NCBI RefSeq assembly: GCF_024347495.1
Contig: NZ_AP025490.1
Span: 1,984,001 to 2,048,000, forward strand
Reading direction: 5' to 3'
DNA from: Vibrio gallaecicus
GTDB taxonomy: Bacteria > Pseudomonadota > Gammaproteobacteria > Enterobacterales > Vibrionaceae
Length of the DNA: 64,000 nt
The notes beneath the pieces are model-generated. The model did not search any database. It worked only from the letters and a program-made list of their open reading frames with translations, and was not told where the DNA came from. This document shows positions 43,077 to 54,468 of the stretch, in pieces. Each line of letters begins with the position of its first letter. The stretch's first letter is position 1. The position numbers and the translations under genes were made by a program.

Positions 43077-44246
43077 CTATTCACCATCAAGCCCACGAAT
43101 AGGCTTAATCGTTCCCCACCCTTTACATGATGGGCAATGCCAATACATGGAGTGAGTAGAAAAACCACATTTCCTACAACGATAGTGTGGCTTAGTTTTC
43201 AGTTGCTCACCTACCATAGACTGTAAAGTAGTTAGGCTGTCTTTTGCCCTCCCTTCTTCAGCTTCTGCTAGATGATAATCAATTAGGCGGTAAAAGCCTT
43301 TCATTGTAGGGTTTTTTACTAGTTGCTTAGTCAACAGCTCTTGTGCAGAGCCCGTATTTTCATGGTGGGCAACAAGTTGAGCAAGCATGAGCTCAGCAGA
43401 TACCCCAGCTTTCTTAGTTATACACTTGCGTAAAAACTCGACTAGGAGCTCTTCCTGGCCTAAGTGGTGATAACAATCAGCAAGAGTTGGTAGTACTTCA
43501 CTGACTAAATCAATGTCTTGGTCAAGCACTTGCTCCATATGATCAATTGTCTTTTGGTACTGCTCATTTCCTAAATACAATTTACCAAGTGAAATACTCG
43601 CGCGGGCGCATTTTGGATGTTCAGCTAATGCTTTTTTGAAAAACTGGATAGCCTTAACTTGGTTACCGTCAGCCTGTTCATTCATAGCCAGTTCACACCA
43701 AAAGTGTGCAACTGTTGCATGCATCTTTTTCTTGCCTAACTTAACCAACAAATTGGCATAATGAATGGCTTTGTCCCACTCACGTGTTTGCTGATAGATA
43801 GACACTAACTGCTGTAAAGCACCTTCTCTATGTTCAGGCTCTTCAACCAGTTGTTCAAAAATCTTTTCCGCGCGGTCTAAGAAACCTGAAACCATGTAGT
43901 CCTTAGCTAGCTGTTGAAGTGCTAAATTCTTTTGGTCCAAAGTAAGACCTGAACGGGAAATCAAGTTTTGGTGGATACGTATTGCTCTATCAACCTCACC
44001 TCTAGATCTAAATAAATTACCAAGAGCTAGATGCGTATCAATAGTTTCATTATCAACTTGTAGTAATTCAATAAAATGATCTACAGCTTTATCTGATTGA
44101 TCTGATAGCAATAGATTTAAGCCCGTCACGTACTGACGAGATATTTGATGGGAATGTTTTTGCTTTTCTTGCTGAGCGTTACGATTACCCATGTACCACC
44201 CGTAAGCAGCAGCAATTGGTAATAACAAGAACAGTAACTCTAACAT
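43077..44246 (-). CDS. lapB: LPS assembly regulator LapB (YciM)
   Basis: This inner-membrane-anchored TPR protein, with FtsH, sets LpxC levels and so LPS synthesis. The N-terminal membrane segment is residues 1-16, tandem TPR units span about 35-345, and the C-terminal rubredoxin-like zinc knuckle has Cys357, Cys360, Cys371 and Cys374. Length (389) matches E. coli. It follows lapA by 23 nt. Confidence 0.96.
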   Translation of the reverse strand: MLELLFLLLPIAAAYGWYMGNRNAQQEKQKHSHQISRQYVTGLNLLLSDQSDKAVDHFIELLQVDNETIDTHLALGNLFRSRGEVDRAIRIHQNLISRSGLTLDQKNLALQQLAKDYMVSGFLDRAEKIFEQLVEEPEHREGALQQLVSIYQQTREWDKAIHYANLLVKLGKKKMHATVAHFWCELAMNEQADGNQVKAIQFFKKALAEHPKCARASISLGKLYLGNEQYQKTIDHMEQVLDQDIDLVSEVLPTLADCYHHLGQEELLVEFLRKCITKKAGVSAELMLAQLVAHHENTGSAQELLTKQLVKNPTMKGFYRLIDYHLAEAEEGRAKDSLTTLQSMVGEQLKTKPHYRCRKCGFSTHSMYWHCPSCKGWGTIKPIRGLDGE

Positions 44247-44269
44247 TAAGTCTTAGACCTTTAGTTGCT

Positions 44270-44542
44270 TTAAGCTTTTGACTCAACAACAATCGATTTT
44301 GACTGTTTACTAAGCTTTTTCTTTAGGCGAATAACCTGCAACTGCGATTTAAGATGCATACTCCCAAAAACAGCCCATGAGAGTGCGAAACCTGAAACAA
44401 ACACTACACCTAATAATGTTGATAAATGGAAATCACCTTGTGCTAGCAGGTAATTAAACGTAACTACGCTCTGGTTTTGAGAGCCCAAAGCCAATGCAAT
44501 TAAGAAAAGTGCTATAACCGCGACTATTTTTATTATTTTCAT
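44270..44542 (-). CDS. lapA: LPS assembly protein LapA (YciS)
   Basis: This 90-residue protein has two membrane segments (about 5-22 and 42-63), a short conserved NQSVVTFNYLLAQG loop and a basic C-terminal coiled coil. LapA works with LapB/FtsH in LpxC control. It is directly upstream of lapB. Confidence 0.93.
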   Translation of the reverse strand: MKIIKIVAVIALFLIALALGSQNQSVVTFNYLLAQGDFHLSTLLGVVFVSGFALSWAVFGSMHLKSQLQVIRLKKKLSKQSKSIVVESKA

Positions 44543-44630
44543 AGTTCATCACTCATGAGTTAGTTTACTTAGACAATTATGCAGGAAAATTACTATTCAG
44601 ACCACGCATATTAGCAATATTATGGACATA

Positions 44631-44664
44631 AAAAAGCAGCATACCATTATAGTATGCCGCATTT
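44631..44664 (-). terminator. Intrinsic terminator after ihfB
   Basis: On the minus strand GCGGCATAC pairs with GGTATGCTGC (one G-U) around a 6-nt loop, followed by six U. Confidence 0.85.
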
Positions 44665-44683
44665 TTAATTCCGATAAGTTGCA

Positions 44684-44968
44684 CTACATTCCAGCGTTTA
44701 CTCGCTCACGTAATTCTTTACCAGGCTTAAAGTGAGGAACATATTTACCTTCTAGTTCTACTTTATCACCTGTTTTAGGGTTTCTTCCTAATCGAGGTTC
44801 ACGATAATGTAATGAGAAGCTTCCAAAGCCACGGATTTCAATTCGGTCACCGCTTTCAAGTGTTGTAGCCATGTGCTCTAAAATATCTTTTACAGCATCT
44901 TCAATTTCTTTAGCAGAAAGATGTGTTTGCTCAGCACACAATCTTTCAATCAATTCAGACTTAGTCAT
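44684..44968 (-). CDS. ihfB: Integration host factor subunit beta
   Basis: This DNA-bending protein acts with IhfA. It is a 94-residue HU/IHF fold: [31 protein letters not shown] covers the beta-arm with GRNPKTG, which carries the tip Pro that intercalates into DNA. Start [10 protein letters not shown] is standard. It follows rpsA as in other gammaproteobacteria. Confidence 0.97.
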   Translation of the reverse strand: MTKSELIERLCAEQTHLSAKEIEDAVKDILEHMATTLESGDRIEIRGFGSFSLHYREPRLGRNPKTGDKVELEGKYVPHFKPGKELRERVNAGM

Positions 44969-45023
44969 AGTTACCCTCGTTGGTTTTCTTTTTAGAAATT
45001 ATAGACCTATCGGAAAAATAAGC

Positions 45024-45050
45024 AAAAAAAAGGAGCCTTTCGGCTCCTTT
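45024..45050 (-). terminator. Intrinsic terminator after rpsA
   Basis: AAAGGAGCC (45029-45037) and GGCTCCTTT (45042-45050) form a perfect stem; on the minus strand it has a GAAA tetraloop and eight U following. Confidence 0.93.
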
Positions 45051-45067
45051 CTTAGCGAAAAACTAAA

Positions 45068-46738
45068 TTATTCGCCTTTAGCAGCTTTGAATGCGTCTGC
45101 CATTGCGTTACCGAATGAGCCTTCGTCAGACTTGTTCAGTGTAGCCATTGCTTCTTGCTCATCAGCTTCATCTTTAGCTTTGATAGATAGGTTGATTACG
45201 CGGTTCTTACGGTCTACACCGGTGAACTTCGCTTCAACACTGTCACCAGCGCTTAGGATTAGAGATGCATCTTCGATACGGTCACGAGATACTTCAGAAG
45301 CACGGATGTAGCCTTCAACGCCTTCGATTAGCTCGATAGTAGCGCCTTTAGCGTCAACTGCAGTTACAGTACCGTTTACTAGAGTACCTTTCTTAGTATC
45401 AGCAACGTATGCGTTGAACGGGTCGTTTTCCATTTGCTTAACGCCAAGAGAAATACGCTCACGTTCTGCATCTACTGCTAGAACAACTGCAGAGATCTCG
45501 TCGCCTTTCTTGTATTCACGAACTGCATCTTCACCAGAAGCATTCCAAGAAATATCAGATAGGTGAACTAGACCGTCAATGCCGCCTTCAAGACCGATGA
45601 AGATACCAAAGTCAGTGATAGACTTGATCTTACCAGTAACTTTGTCGCCCTTAGCTTGCATTTCTGCAAATGACTGCCATGGGTTAGCTTTACACTGTTT
45701 CAGACCTAGAGAGATACGACGACGTTCTTCGTCGATATCAAGAACCATAACCTCAACTTCGTCGCCAACATTAACAACTTTAGAAGGGTGGATGTTCTTG
45801 TTAGTCCAATCCATTTCAGAAACGTGTACTAGACCTTCAACGCCTTCTTCGATTTCAACGAAGCAGCCGTAGTCAGTTAGGTTAGTAACACGACCAGAAA
45901 GTTTGTGACCTTCTGGGTAACGCTTAGCGATTGCTACCCATGGATCTTCGCCAAGTTGCTTAAGACCTAGAGAAACACGAGTGCGCTCACGATCGAACTT
46001 AAGAACTTTAACTAGGATTTCGTCACCAACGTTAACGATCTCTGATGGGTGCTTAACACGCTTCCAAGCCATATCTGTGATATGTAGAAGACCGTCAACA
46101 CCGCCAAGATCAACGAATGCACCGTAGTCAGTAAGGTTCTTAACGATACCTTTAACTTCAGTACCTTCTTGTAGAGTTTCAAGAAGTTCGTCACGCTCAA
46201 CACTGTTTTCAGATTCGATAACAGCACGACGAGAAACAACAACGTTGTTACGCTTCTGGTCTAGCTTGATTACTTTGAACTCTAGCTCTTTGTTTTCTAG
46301 GTGAGCAGTGTCACGGATAGGACGTACGTCTACTAGAGAACCAGGAAGGAAAGCACGGATACCGTTTAGTTCAACAGTGAAACCGCCTTTAACTTTACCG
46401 TTGATGATACCAACAACAGTTTCAGCTTCTTCACAAGCTTTCTCAAGAACGATCCAAGCTTCGTGACGCTTCGCTTTCTCACGAGAAAGTTGAGTTTCAC
46501 CGAAACCATCTTCAACAGCGTCTAGAGCTACGTCTACTTCAGCACCAACTTCAACTTCAAGTTCGCCAGCAGCGTTCTTGAATTGTTCAGCAGGGATAGC
46601 AGATTCAGACTTAAGACCAGCATCAACAAGAACGTAACCGTTCTCGATAGCTACTACAGTACCTTTAACGATGCTGCCTTGTTGGAATTCTGTTTCGTTT
46701 AGAAACTCTTCAAAGAGTTGAGCAAAAGATTCAGTCAT
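45068..46738 (-). CDS. rpsA: Ribosomal protein S1
   Basis: This 556-residue protein of the 30S platform binds mRNA leaders. Six S1/OB repeats are readable; repeats 3 to 5 carry the near-identical LTDYGxFV.....GLxHxSxMxW core. Length matches E. coli (557). The A-rich -TTAATTATTGAAGATTAA- leader lies 3' of cmk, 106 bp away, where autoregulation of S1 may operate. Codon use is strongly biased, as expected for a highly expressed gene. Confidence 0.97.
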   Translation of the reverse strand: MTESFAQLFEEFLNETEFQQGSIVKGTVVAIENGYVLVDAGLKSESAIPAEQFKNAAGELEVEVGAEVDVALDAVEDGFGETQLSREKAKRHEAWIVLEKACEEAETVVGIINGKVKGGFTVELNGIRAFLPGSLVDVRPIRDTAHLENKELEFKVIKLDQKRNNVVVSRRAVIESENSVERDELLETLQEGTEVKGIVKNLTDYGAFVDLGGVDGLLHITDMAWKRVKHPSEIVNVGDEILVKVLKFDRERTRVSLGLKQLGEDPWVAIAKRYPEGHKLSGRVTNLTDYGCFVEIEEGVEGLVHVSEMDWTNKNIHPSKVVNVGDEVEVMVLDIDEERRRISLGLKQCKANPWQSFAEMQAKGDKVTGKIKSITDFGIFIGLEGGIDGLVHLSDISWNASGEDAVREYKKGDEISAVVLAVDAERERISLGVKQMENDPFNAYVADTKKGTLVNGTVTAVDAKGATIELIEGVEGYIRASEVSRDRIEDASLILSAGDSVEAKFTGVDRKNRVINLSIKAKDEADEQEAMATLNKSDEGSFGNAMADAFKAAKGE

Positions 46739-46844
46739 TATTTAATCTTCAATAATTAAACGTCCATGGGTATCCTACCGCATGGGGTTGATAAATTCGC
46801 CAGTCATCATCCTTGCGACCAACGTTCTTACTAGCCCGGTGAAA

Positions 46845-47525
46845 TTACCCAGCCAGTTTCGATTCAATATAGTGTAGTGCTTTTTCTACTACTTGTTCGA
46901 TATTCATCGAAGTAGAATCAAGCACAAGCGCATCCTCGGCAGGGCGTAATGGTGCCACTGGGCGATTACGATCTCTATCGTCTCGCTCTTGGATCTCGCT
47001 CAAAAGGTCGTCAAATCTAACATCTAACCCCTTCTGTTGCAACTGTTTAAGGCGGCGACTCGCACGCTCTTCTGCACTTGCATCTAAAAATATTTTGGCT
47101 TCAGCTTCAGGAAACACTACCGTTCCCATATCACGACCATCAGCAACTAAACCAGGTGCAGCACTAAATGCACGTTGACGACGAAGCAGTGCTTCACGAA
47201 CGCGAGGTAAAGCTGCCACTTTTGAAGCTGCCATGCCGGTTTCTTCTTTGCGAAGCTCACCTGACACATCTTCACCTTCTAAAATAACCTTAACTAAGTC
47301 GCCTTCAGCAATAAACTGCACGTCTAAGTGTGTCGCAAGAGGAACTAAAACATCTTCTGATTCAGTATCAAGACCGTGATGAATTGCAGCTAAAGCCAGC
47401 ACACGATAGATCGCGCCTGAGTCTAGAAGGTGAAAACCTAGCTTATCTGCTAGCAGCATACACAGGGTACCTTTACCTGCACCACTTGGTCCATCAACCG
47501 TAATCACTGGGCTTTGAGAAGGCAT
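46845..47525 (-). CDS. cmk: Cytidylate kinase
   Basis: This enzyme phosphorylates CMP and dCMP with ATP. P-loop GPSGAGKGT is residues 12-20; the CMP-binding insert with RxxRD-type [12 protein letters not shown] near 128 and the LID segment [13 protein letters not shown] near 182 are intact. It precedes rpsA as in E. coli. Confidence 0.97.
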   Translation of the reverse strand: MPSQSPVITVDGPSGAGKGTLCMLLADKLGFHLLDSGAIYRVLALAAIHHGLDTESEDVLVPLATHLDVQFIAEGDLVKVILEGEDVSGELRKEETGMAASKVAALPRVREALLRRQRAFSAAPGLVADGRDMGTVVFPEAEAKIFLDASAEERASRRLKQLQQKGLDVRFDDLLSEIQERDDRDRNRPVAPLRPAEDALVLDSTSMNIEQVVEKALHYIESKLAG

Positions 47526-47732
47526 CTTTTACTCCACGTTTTGTCGTAAATTTTATTTTGTACTAGCGATTGGCCACTACTTTATAGGCGGCATATTATA
47601 AAGAAAAATTGAAAGTCGAGCGAGGTAAATCTCAGTTAATTCGTATGGAACAATGCACCAATGAATGCAATCAACTCAATTTTAATTACCTTCAGTCAAC
47701 AAGATACGAATAAGCTTTCATTAGACAGAAAA

Positions 47733-47755
47733 AAGCCTCGCAATGTGCGAGGCTT
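47733..47755 (-). terminator. Terminator after kdsB
   Basis: AAGCCTCGCA and TGCGAGGCTT form a 10-bp perfect stem around ATG, with U-rich sequence after it on the minus strand. Confidence 0.85.
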
Positions 47756-47784
47756 AAAAACTAGTCACTATAATCCGAAACAAT

Positions 47785-48531
47785 TTAACCAATAATTGCT
47801 CGAACGGCTTCGAGGTCTTCTGGTGTATCAACACCAGCGGCAGGCGCTTCTTGTGCTACATCAACATGAATTTTTTCGCCATACCAAAGTACACGCAACT
47901 GCTCTAAACACTCGATACGCTCTAAGATGCTCGGCTCCCAATTAATGTAGGTATTGATGAAGCCCGCTCGATAAGCGTAAATGCCTACATGACGTAATAA
48001 TGGGGATGCAGCCGATGTACCATTATTAGCATAAGCATCACGATCCCATGGAATTGTTGCCCGACTGAAATATAAAGCGTATCCATCTTTGTCAGTCACG
48101 ACTTTGACAGCATTTGGATTGAACACTTCATCAACATGAGAAATTTCAACACCTAATGTCGCCATCGGAGCAGAACTATTTGCAAGATTAGAAGCGACCT
48201 GATTAATAATCACTGGTGGAATTAAAGGCTCATCTCCTTGAACATTCACGATGATATGGTCATCCGGAATATTCATTAGTTCAATCACCTCAGCAAGCCG
48301 CTCAGTGCCAGACTCATGGTTAGGTGAAGTCATACATACCACTGCACCAAAAGCTTCAGCTGCTTTTTCAACACGGCTGTCATCGGTTGCAATGATCACT
48401 TTATCAGCACCCGACTTCATAGACTGCTCATAAACCCATTGGATCATTGGTTTTCCACCAATATCAGCTAATGGCTTTCCTGGTAGCCGACTTGATTGAT
48501 ATCTTGCAGGTATGACAACCGTATACGACAT
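47785..48531 (-). CDS. kdsB: 3-deoxy-manno-octulosonate cytidylyltransferase
   Basis: This enzyme activates Kdo as CMP-Kdo for the LPS inner core. The N-terminal [26 protein letters not shown] nucleotide-binding loop and [11 protein letters not shown] near residue 97 are diagnostic. It overlaps the ycaR stop by one base and follows lpxK and msbA, so a single LPS operon is likely. Confidence 0.96.
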   Translation of the reverse strand: MSYTVVIPARYQSSRLPGKPLADIGGKPMIQWVYEQSMKSGADKVIIATDDSRVEKAAEAFGAVVCMTSPNHESGTERLAEVIELMNIPDDHIIVNVQGDEPLIPPVIINQVASNLANSSAPMATLGVEISHVDEVFNPNAVKVVTDKDGYALYFSRATIPWDRDAYANNGTSAASPLLRHVGIYAYRAGFINTYINWEPSILERIECLEQLRVLWYGEKIHVDVAQEAPAAGVDTPEDLEAVRAIIG

Positions 48532-48710
48532 TACTTACCCTCTTCCATTGTCATGGTGCGAGCTTCATTTTCCAGCAGAACAGGAATGCCTTCTTTGATT
48601 GCATATGCCAAACGATCAACCTTACATATCAACTCTTGTTTATCTTTATCAAAAGTTAATTTACCCTTGCACACTGGGCAGGCAACAATTTCAAGTAGAC
48701 GATGATCCAT
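48531..48710 (-). CDS. ycaR: Trm112-like zinc-ribbon protein YcaR
   Basis: A 59-residue Trm112p-like protein beginning [18 protein letters not shown], with CPVC at residues 11-14 as half of a zinc ribbon. The longer in-frame extension upstream overlaps lpxK and is rejected. It starts 20 nt inside the lpxK 3' end and stops at the kdsB start, as in the E. coli lpxK-ycaR-kdsB region. Function is not established. Confidence 0.92.
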   Translation of the reverse strand: MDHRLLEIVACPVCKGKLTFDKDKQELICKVDRLAYAIKEGIPVLLENEARTMTMEEGK

Positions 48711-49698
48711 AGTATTCCATAACCTCATTAATTCTTTGCATAATTTTGTGTTGTGCGTCGATGCCAATATCAGCAGTAACTGGTAAGTACCACCAATTAC
48801 TTTCAGCAAACTCTTCACATTTGACCGCATCTTTCTCTGTCATAATCACATTCTTGCCTTGTCTAGAAAAAGAATGCAGTTCATCTTTATTAAAACTCTT
48901 ATGGTCAGCAAAACCTTTAGTATCAATCAAATCAGCACCTAAACTTTCCAACGTTTTGAAAAATCTAGGAGGGTGACCAATACCGGCAAACGCCACTAAA
49001 GCCTTTAAGTCACAGACTGTGCTTTTCTCACCAGTTTTTAGATTAATAGCTTCACTAGGTGCGAGAGACATCTTGATTTCATTATCACCAGGTTGCCCAC
49101 CATTATTAATAATAAAATCGACATCATTTAATCGTGATATTGGTTCTCTTAAGGGACCCAAGGGTATCAAGCGTTCACTACCGAAACGTCTCATGCCATC
49201 AACTACCGCAAACTCAATGTCTCTTGCCAATGCATAATGCTGCAGGCCATCATCAGTAATTATTATGTCTACGCCCTGCTCTAATAAAGCTTTTACTGCA
49301 TTTGCTCTTATTGGATCGACGGCAACTGGTACTCCGGTTCTTTTTCGGATTAACCTGGGTTCGTCTCCTGAGAACTCAGCGGGTGTTAAGTCATTCAAAA
49401 CTAATGGGTAACTTGGTGCTTTCGCCCCATAACCACGGGAAACAACACCTGGTTTAAAGCCTTCCTTTAAAAGTGTTTCTACCAGCCATATAACAACGGG
49501 AGTTTTACCATTACCACCAGCAGTTATATTCCCAACCACAATCACAGGTAGTGGGGCTCTGTATACTGATTTGCTTCCGGATTGATATGCGTTCCGTCGT
49601 TTATTGCTGATAATTTGAAATATCAAGCTTAATGGCCACAATAGCGGCCACAGTACATATTTCAGAACGTGGTTATGGAACCAAATTTTCTCAATCAA
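48691..49698 (-). CDS. lpxK: Tetraacyldisaccharide 4'-kinase LpxK
   Basis: This enzyme phosphorylates the 4' position of the lipid A disaccharide at the inner membrane. An N-terminal amphipathic/hydrophobic segment lies near residues 12-28; the Walker A-like [12 protein letters not shown] is near 57, and [12 protein letters not shown] near 150 holds the catalytic Asp. Length is 335. It follows msbA by 27 nt. Confidence 0.96.
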   Translation of the reverse strand: MIEKIWFHNHVLKYVLWPLLWPLSLIFQIISNKRRNAYQSGSKSVYRAPLPVIVVGNITAGGNGKTPVVIWLVETLLKEGFKPGVVSRGYGAKAPSYPLVLNDLTPAEFSGDEPRLIRKRTGVPVAVDPIRANAVKALLEQGVDIIITDDGLQHYALARDIEFAVVDGMRRFGSERLIPLGPLREPISRLNDVDFIINNGGQPGDNEIKMSLAPSEAINLKTGEKSTVCDLKALVAFAGIGHPPRFFKTLESLGADLIDTKGFADHKSFNKDELHSFSRQGKNVIMTEKDAVKCEEFAESNWWYLPVTADIGIDAQHKIMQRINEVMEYYGSSST

Positions 49699-49725
49699 AC
49701 TATTACCTTAATAATCGGCAGACGA

Positions 49726-51474
49726 CTACTCACCAAACTGAATTCGATGGAGTTGAGCATATGCGCCATCTTGAGCAAGAAGTTCAGCATGTGGTCCACG
49801 TTCAATGATCTTACCTTCGTCCACGACTAAGATTTCGTCTGCATCTTCAATTGTAGATAAGCGGTGAGCGATAACCAAAACGGTTTTATCTTTCTGTAAC
49901 TCATCTAGAGCCAACTGAATCGCTCTTTCCGACTCAGTATCAAGAGCGGATGTTGCTTCATCAAGAATCAACACTGAAGCATCACGTAATAATGCTCTAG
50001 CAATCGCAATACGTTGTCTTTGACCACCAGACAGGCTTGATCCATTTTCACCTATAACTGTGTCTAGACCAAACTCCATCCCATCAATGAACTCTTTCGC
50101 ATGAGCAAGTTTCGCAGCATGTTCTATCTGCTCACGTGTATATTTTTCTTCAGCAGCATACGCGATGTTATTAGCTACCGTGTCATTAAATAAATGAACA
50201 TTCTGAGAAACTAAAGCGAAATGCTCCCTTAAATTTCTCAATTTGTAATCTCGAATATCATGGTTATCTAAGCTAATGACGCCCGAATCCACATCATAAA
50301 AGCGTGTAAACAAATTTGCGATGGTACTTTTCCCTGAACCTGAACGCCCGACCAAAGCTACTGTTTTACCCTTAGGAATAGTAAAACTCACATTATCTAG
50401 TGCTGGTTTCTCGCTTCCTTCATACGTAAAGGTTACGTTCTTAACCGCTACATCACCATTGGCGTGTTCAACATTTAGTTTGCCTTTATCAGATTCAATA
50501 TCTAAATCCATCAAACCAAACAAGGTTTGACTAGCAGCCATACCACGTTGAAATTCAGAAGTAACGTTTGTTAACGCTTTCAGCGGACGCATCAAACCAA
50601 ACATTGCCGAGAATACAACGGTAAAAGTACCAGGAGTTAATTCATTGCGAATTGAATCAACACTTGCTAGCACCAAGATTGTAACAATAGCGATAGAAGC
50701 AATCATTTGGATAATTGGGTTAGCAGCCGCCTGAGCCGTTACCAACTTCATATATTGCTGACGCATTTGATTACTTACATCATCAAAACGTTTCTTTTCA
50801 ATATCCTGCCCGCCATAACTCAAAACAACCTTATGCCCTTTAAGCATTTGCTCTGCAGATGATGCGACTTTACCCATGGTGGTCTGCATGTTCTTAGAAA
50901 TTTTTCTAAAACGCTTAGATACAACACTAATACCAAATGCAACGACCGGTGCTACAGCAAATAAAACAAGGGAAAGCTGCCAGCTATTCCAGAACATTAA
51001 TACTATCAAGCCAATAATGCTTGCACCTTCACGTACAATGCTCACCAACGCTTTACTTGTGGCTGATGATACTTGCTCTGAGTCATATGTAATTCGAGAC
51101 AACAATGCCCCGGTTTGCTCTTTATCGAAAAACGAAACCGGCATATGCATAAATTGGCTGAAAATTTTTCTCCGGATCTCCATGACAACATTGCCAGAAA
51201 CCCAGCTCAAACAATAGGTGGAAACAAAGCCGCTGATACCGCGAATAAACATCATCACAAATATGATAATCGGCAAAGTACGTAAGAAATCTGATTCTGC
51301 ATTACCAAAGCCTTCATCAAGTAGAGGCTTCAGTAAAGAAATCATATAAGTATCAGACACTGCATTAATTACAAGAGCAATGACAGCAACACCTAAACCC
51401 GATTTATAAAGGCGAATATAAGTCCATAATCGCTTAAAGGTAACCCATGTTGTTTCATCAGTTTCTGTTGACAT
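49726..51474 (-). CDS. msbA: Lipid A export ATP-binding/permease MsbA
   Basis: This ABC exporter flips core-lipid A across the inner membrane. Six membrane helices (about 15-330) precede an NBD with Walker [10 protein letters not shown] (Lys382), signature [13 protein letters not shown] and Walker [15 protein letters not shown]. Length 582 equals E. coli MsbA. It follows comEC by 31 nt, on the same strand. Confidence 0.97.
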   Translation of the reverse strand: MSTETDETTWVTFKRLWTYIRLYKSGLGVAVIALVINAVSDTYMISLLKPLLDEGFGNAESDFLRTLPIIIFVMMFIRGISGFVSTYCLSWVSGNVVMEIRRKIFSQFMHMPVSFFDKEQTGALLSRITYDSEQVSSATSKALVSIVREGASIIGLIVLMFWNSWQLSLVLFAVAPVVAFGISVVSKRFRKISKNMQTTMGKVASSAEQMLKGHKVVLSYGGQDIEKKRFDDVSNQMRQQYMKLVTAQAAANPIIQMIASIAIVTILVLASVDSIRNELTPGTFTVVFSAMFGLMRPLKALTNVTSEFQRGMAASQTLFGLMDLDIESDKGKLNVEHANGDVAVKNVTFTYEGSEKPALDNVSFTIPKGKTVALVGRSGSGKSTIANLFTRFYDVDSGVISLDNHDIRDYKLRNLREHFALVSQNVHLFNDTVANNIAYAAEEKYTREQIEHAAKLAHAKEFIDGMEFGLDTVIGENGSSLSGGQRQRIAIARALLRDASVLILDEATSALDTESERAIQLALDELQKDKTVLVIAHRLSTIEDADEILVVDEGKIIERGPHAELLAQDGAYAQLHRIQFGE

Positions 51475-51505
51475 AGAATCGCTTATTTTTCTTACAATAA
51501 TCTAT

Positions 51506-53767
51506 CTATTCTACTCCCTTACGAAGCATCTGCCTATACCAAGAGAAAGGGCTATCTCCTCGAATCGTATGAAATTTCCATTTACCCTCAACGATTTCGA
51601 ATGATATTTGACCACTAGAGCCCGTATCTAACCAATGACTGCCTGACTGGGCATATCGGTCCATAACTCGGCTGTTTGGCATTCCCCATTGATTACCTTT
51701 TGCTAAAGAAGCAATAGCAAATTCCGGTTCAACAGATTGAATAAAAGTATTAATTGAAGAGGTAAAGCTACCGTGATGAGGAACTAGCATCACATCACTT
51801 TTAAGCAATGTTGGATTCCGTGATAATAACCACTCACTTAGAGCTTCAATATCACCAGTTAAAAGAAGAGACCGACCACTATCATGATCTTCTAAACGTA
51901 CAACACAAGATTGGGGGTTATATGCTCGATTGACTAACTTAGGTGGCCAAAGAACTTTAAAACTCACTTGGTTCCATAGCCATGATTCACCTTGAATGCA
52001 TGGTTTATGTAACTCTGTAGCCCTTTGACTAGTACGAATCCATTCAGGTGCAAAATTTTTAATTATTGCTTTATATCCCCCGGAGTGATCTGAATCGAAG
52101 TGGCTAATAATGACCCCTTCAACTTTTTCAACTCCCCGACTTTGAAGTATAGGAGTAACTACGGAATCAACAATACTTCCTCCTTCCCAAGCTTTTCCAG
52201 TATCGTAGACAATCACCTGCTTATTTTTCTCAATCAGAATGGCTAACCCATGCCCTACATCGAGAAAATCAATTTTCAGAGAATTCCTCTCATTCTCTCG
52301 AGTAAGTAACCCTAACAAACAAATACAACCAATAATAAAAACTGTACTCTTCGATAGATAACGGTAAAACATGAACAATATGAATATGATGATTGTCATC
52401 GTCGCAGCAAGTTCAATACTGCTATTAATCCAATATGAGTCAGAGTATGGAATTGATAGCTCTAAAATTGATAAAGATTTATCAACTAATCCCCAGAATA
52501 AAGTGGCATCAACATTTAAAAATATCGTAATGAAAATTGATAAGAAAAGTAAGGGAATAACAACTAACGTGAACCAGGGGATAAATAAAACATTATAAAT
52601 GACAGTGGCTACACTGAAGCCTCCAAAAAACAGCATAGTCAGCGGCAGTACCATGAATGATAACATGCACTGAATCTTTAATAAGCTACCCCATCTATTA
52701 ATTAAACCGGTTTTGTTTTTATCCATAGCAAAAAATTGAACAGAGTATAGAACGACTGAAACCGCACCAAAAGACATCCAAAAGCTACTTGATAATGTTG
52801 AGAATGGGTCAAAAATCAAAACGACACACAAGCTCAACAAAAGATATTGAACTATTCCAACCTTGACTCTAGAAAAAATTAAAAAGCTCGCAATACAACA
52901 CATCACAAGAGCTCGCTGAGTCGGTAAAGTAAAGCCTGCAAACCAACTATAGAATATGGCTAAACTCAAACCAGTAATTAATGGCATCCAGACCGCATGA
53001 GGAAGAAACCACCTAAGCGATGTGCCAACCTTGTATCCAATGCCATAAGCAATGCCAATATGTAATCCTGAAATAGCGATCAAATGAAGCAAGCCGCTAC
53101 TTTTTAATAACCCCCAAGTATCGTTGGAGATTAACTCTCTATAACCAAAACTTAGAGCCAATATTAGATCTTGGTTACTGAAATTCTCCGTGTAAAATTT
53201 TATCTCTTCGAACCAAACCGCTCTGATGCTTTGCGTTGAACGAATTCTATATGATGTACCTGCAATATAGTTTGCGTTCGCGACAATACCTTTGCTAAAT
53301 AAGTAACGTTCTTTATCAAACCCAGCTTCGTTTAAAAGTCCGTAGATTGGCTTGATTAACACCGAAAGTGTAACCAAATCACCTTGATTTAACTTAAAAG
53401 GGGTGAAAAGTTGAACCTTAACAGCTTGCGGCTTGATTGTTTTTTCATCGTCGATTGATCTAACCACTAAAACGCTTTTATAACCGTGAGAATTTTTCTT
53501 AAAAAGGCTAGTAACAGACGCTTTTATGATAGTATTCTGACCTGATTGAAACAGCGCACTCGTCTGGGTTTTAATCAGGTTACCCTGATAAATAATAAGT
53601 AAAACAGCTAAAATGACTCCGCCCAGATAAGAGAACGCCCTATACTTAATTGATGCGTATAAAAAATAAAATATCGGCACTATCCAAACTATTGAAGGGA
53701 TAATTGGCCAAAAACTCGCTGAAATTATTGTTAAAGCGAATGACATTAGAAAATAATTGTTAAACAA
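51506..53767 (-). CDS. comEC: Competence protein ComEC/Rec2
   Basis: This 753-residue DNA uptake channel of the inner membrane takes up one strand in natural transformation. There are several N-terminal membrane segments, an OB-like domain near 80-150, the competence core (about 200-480, GLLHLIAISGLHIG) and a C-terminal metallo-beta-lactamase domain with HFDSDHSGG near 553 and VPHHGSFTSS. E. coli YcaI is the homologue in the same operon. Vibrios are naturally competent on chitin, so function is plausible. Confidence 0.95.
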   Translation of the reverse strand: MFNNYFLMSFALTIISASFWPIIPSIVWIVPIFYFLYASIKYRAFSYLGGVILAVLLIIYQGNLIKTQTSALFQSGQNTIIKASVTSLFKKNSHGYKSVLVVRSIDDEKTIKPQAVKVQLFTPFKLNQGDLVTLSVLIKPIYGLLNEAGFDKERYLFSKGIVANANYIAGTSYRIRSTQSIRAVWFEEIKFYTENFSNQDLILALSFGYRELISNDTWGLLKSSGLLHLIAISGLHIGIAYGIGYKVGTSLRWFLPHAVWMPLITGLSLAIFYSWFAGFTLPTQRALVMCCIASFLIFSRVKVGIVQYLLLSLCVVLIFDPFSTLSSSFWMSFGAVSVVLYSVQFFAMDKNKTGLINRWGSLLKIQCMLSFMVLPLTMLFFGGFSVATVIYNVLFIPWFTLVVIPLLFLSIFITIFLNVDATLFWGLVDKSLSILELSIPYSDSYWINSSIELAATMTIIIFILFMFYRYLSKSTVFIIGCICLLGLLTRENERNSLKIDFLDVGHGLAILIEKNKQVIVYDTGKAWEGGSIVDSVVTPILQSRGVEKVEGVIISHFDSDHSGGYKAIIKNFAPEWIRTSQRATELHKPCIQGESWLWNQVSFKVLWPPKLVNRAYNPQSCVVRLEDHDSGRSLLLTGDIEALSEWLLSRNPTLLKSDVMLVPHHGSFTSSINTFIQSVEPEFAIASLAKGNQWGMPNSRVMDRYAQSGSHWLDTGSSGQISFEIVEGKWKFHTIRGDSPFSWYRQMLRKGVE

Positions 53768-53784
53768 GAGAGTTACTTCCTACT

Positions 53785-54294
53785 ATGCCAAGAAAGTTTA
53801 TTAAACGATTTATGCCTGACCATGAGCTAATAAAGCGTCAGAAAGCATTAAGAGTTTTTGGCAACGTTTTATATAACCCCAATTTATGGTGTCTTAATCG
53901 TCGCTCTGCTGCTGGCGCATTTGCGGTTGGCTTATTTATGGCTTTTGTTCCCCTTCCCAGTCAGATGATCATGTCTGCTGGCCTGGCTGTAATGTGTGGT
54001 GTAAATTTACCTTTAGCGGTAGCGTTAGTGTGGATAAGTAATCCCGTTACTATGCCAGTCCTGTTTTATTTCGCGTATAAGGTCGGTGCATTTGTAATGC
54101 AGGTCCCTCCTCAGCCTTTTCATTTTCAGCTTGAGTGGGACTTCATCCTAGCTCAAATGACAACTATCGGCCCCCCATTCTTACTCGGTTGCCTCATATG
54201 TGGAATACTATCTGCTATGCTGGGCTATTTTGGCATTCGAGGACTATGGCGCTATTCAGTGGTAAGAAGCTGGCAGAAACGTAGAGCAAGATAA
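53785..54294 (+). CDS. DUF2062 membrane protein
   Basis: A 169-residue protein with DUF2062 features: basic N-terminus, hydrophobic segments (about 45-62, 66-85, 90-110, 135-155) and the SNPVTMPVLFYFAYKVGA segment. It is divergent from comEC, whose start is only 17 bp away, so the two promoters overlap. The function of the family is unknown. Confidence 0.88.
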   Translation: MPRKFIKRFMPDHELIKRQKALRVFGNVLYNPNLWCLNRRSAAGAFAVGLFMAFVPLPSQMIMSAGLAVMCGVNLPLAVALVWISNPVTMPVLFYFAYKVGAFVMQVPPQPFHFQLEWDFILAQMTTIGPPFLLGCLICGILSAMLGYFGIRGLWRYSVVRSWQKRRAR

Positions 54295-54406
54295 ATGATT
54301 ACTATTTGAACGTGTAGCTATCACTTTCAGATATTAGAGTAATAGACTTAAATAAGAGTATGGCAATGTAATACAAGCTCAATAAGTCCAATTTCCATCT
54401 CAAAAC

Positions 54407-54434
54407 AAAAAAGGACCATATGCGGTCCTTTTTT
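54407..54434. terminator. Bidirectional terminator between the DUF2062 gene and lolE
   Basis: AAAAAAGGACC and GGTCCTTTTTT form an 11-bp perfect stem around a 6-nt loop between convergent genes. Confidence 0.9.
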
Positions 54435-54468
54435 ATTAGTGAATATTTAATCCGTTTAGAAGCAGCGT

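Noticed and set aside
48711..48830. N-terminal extension of ycaR
   Set aside because: It lies wholly inside lpxK in another frame; family members begin [14 protein letters not shown].
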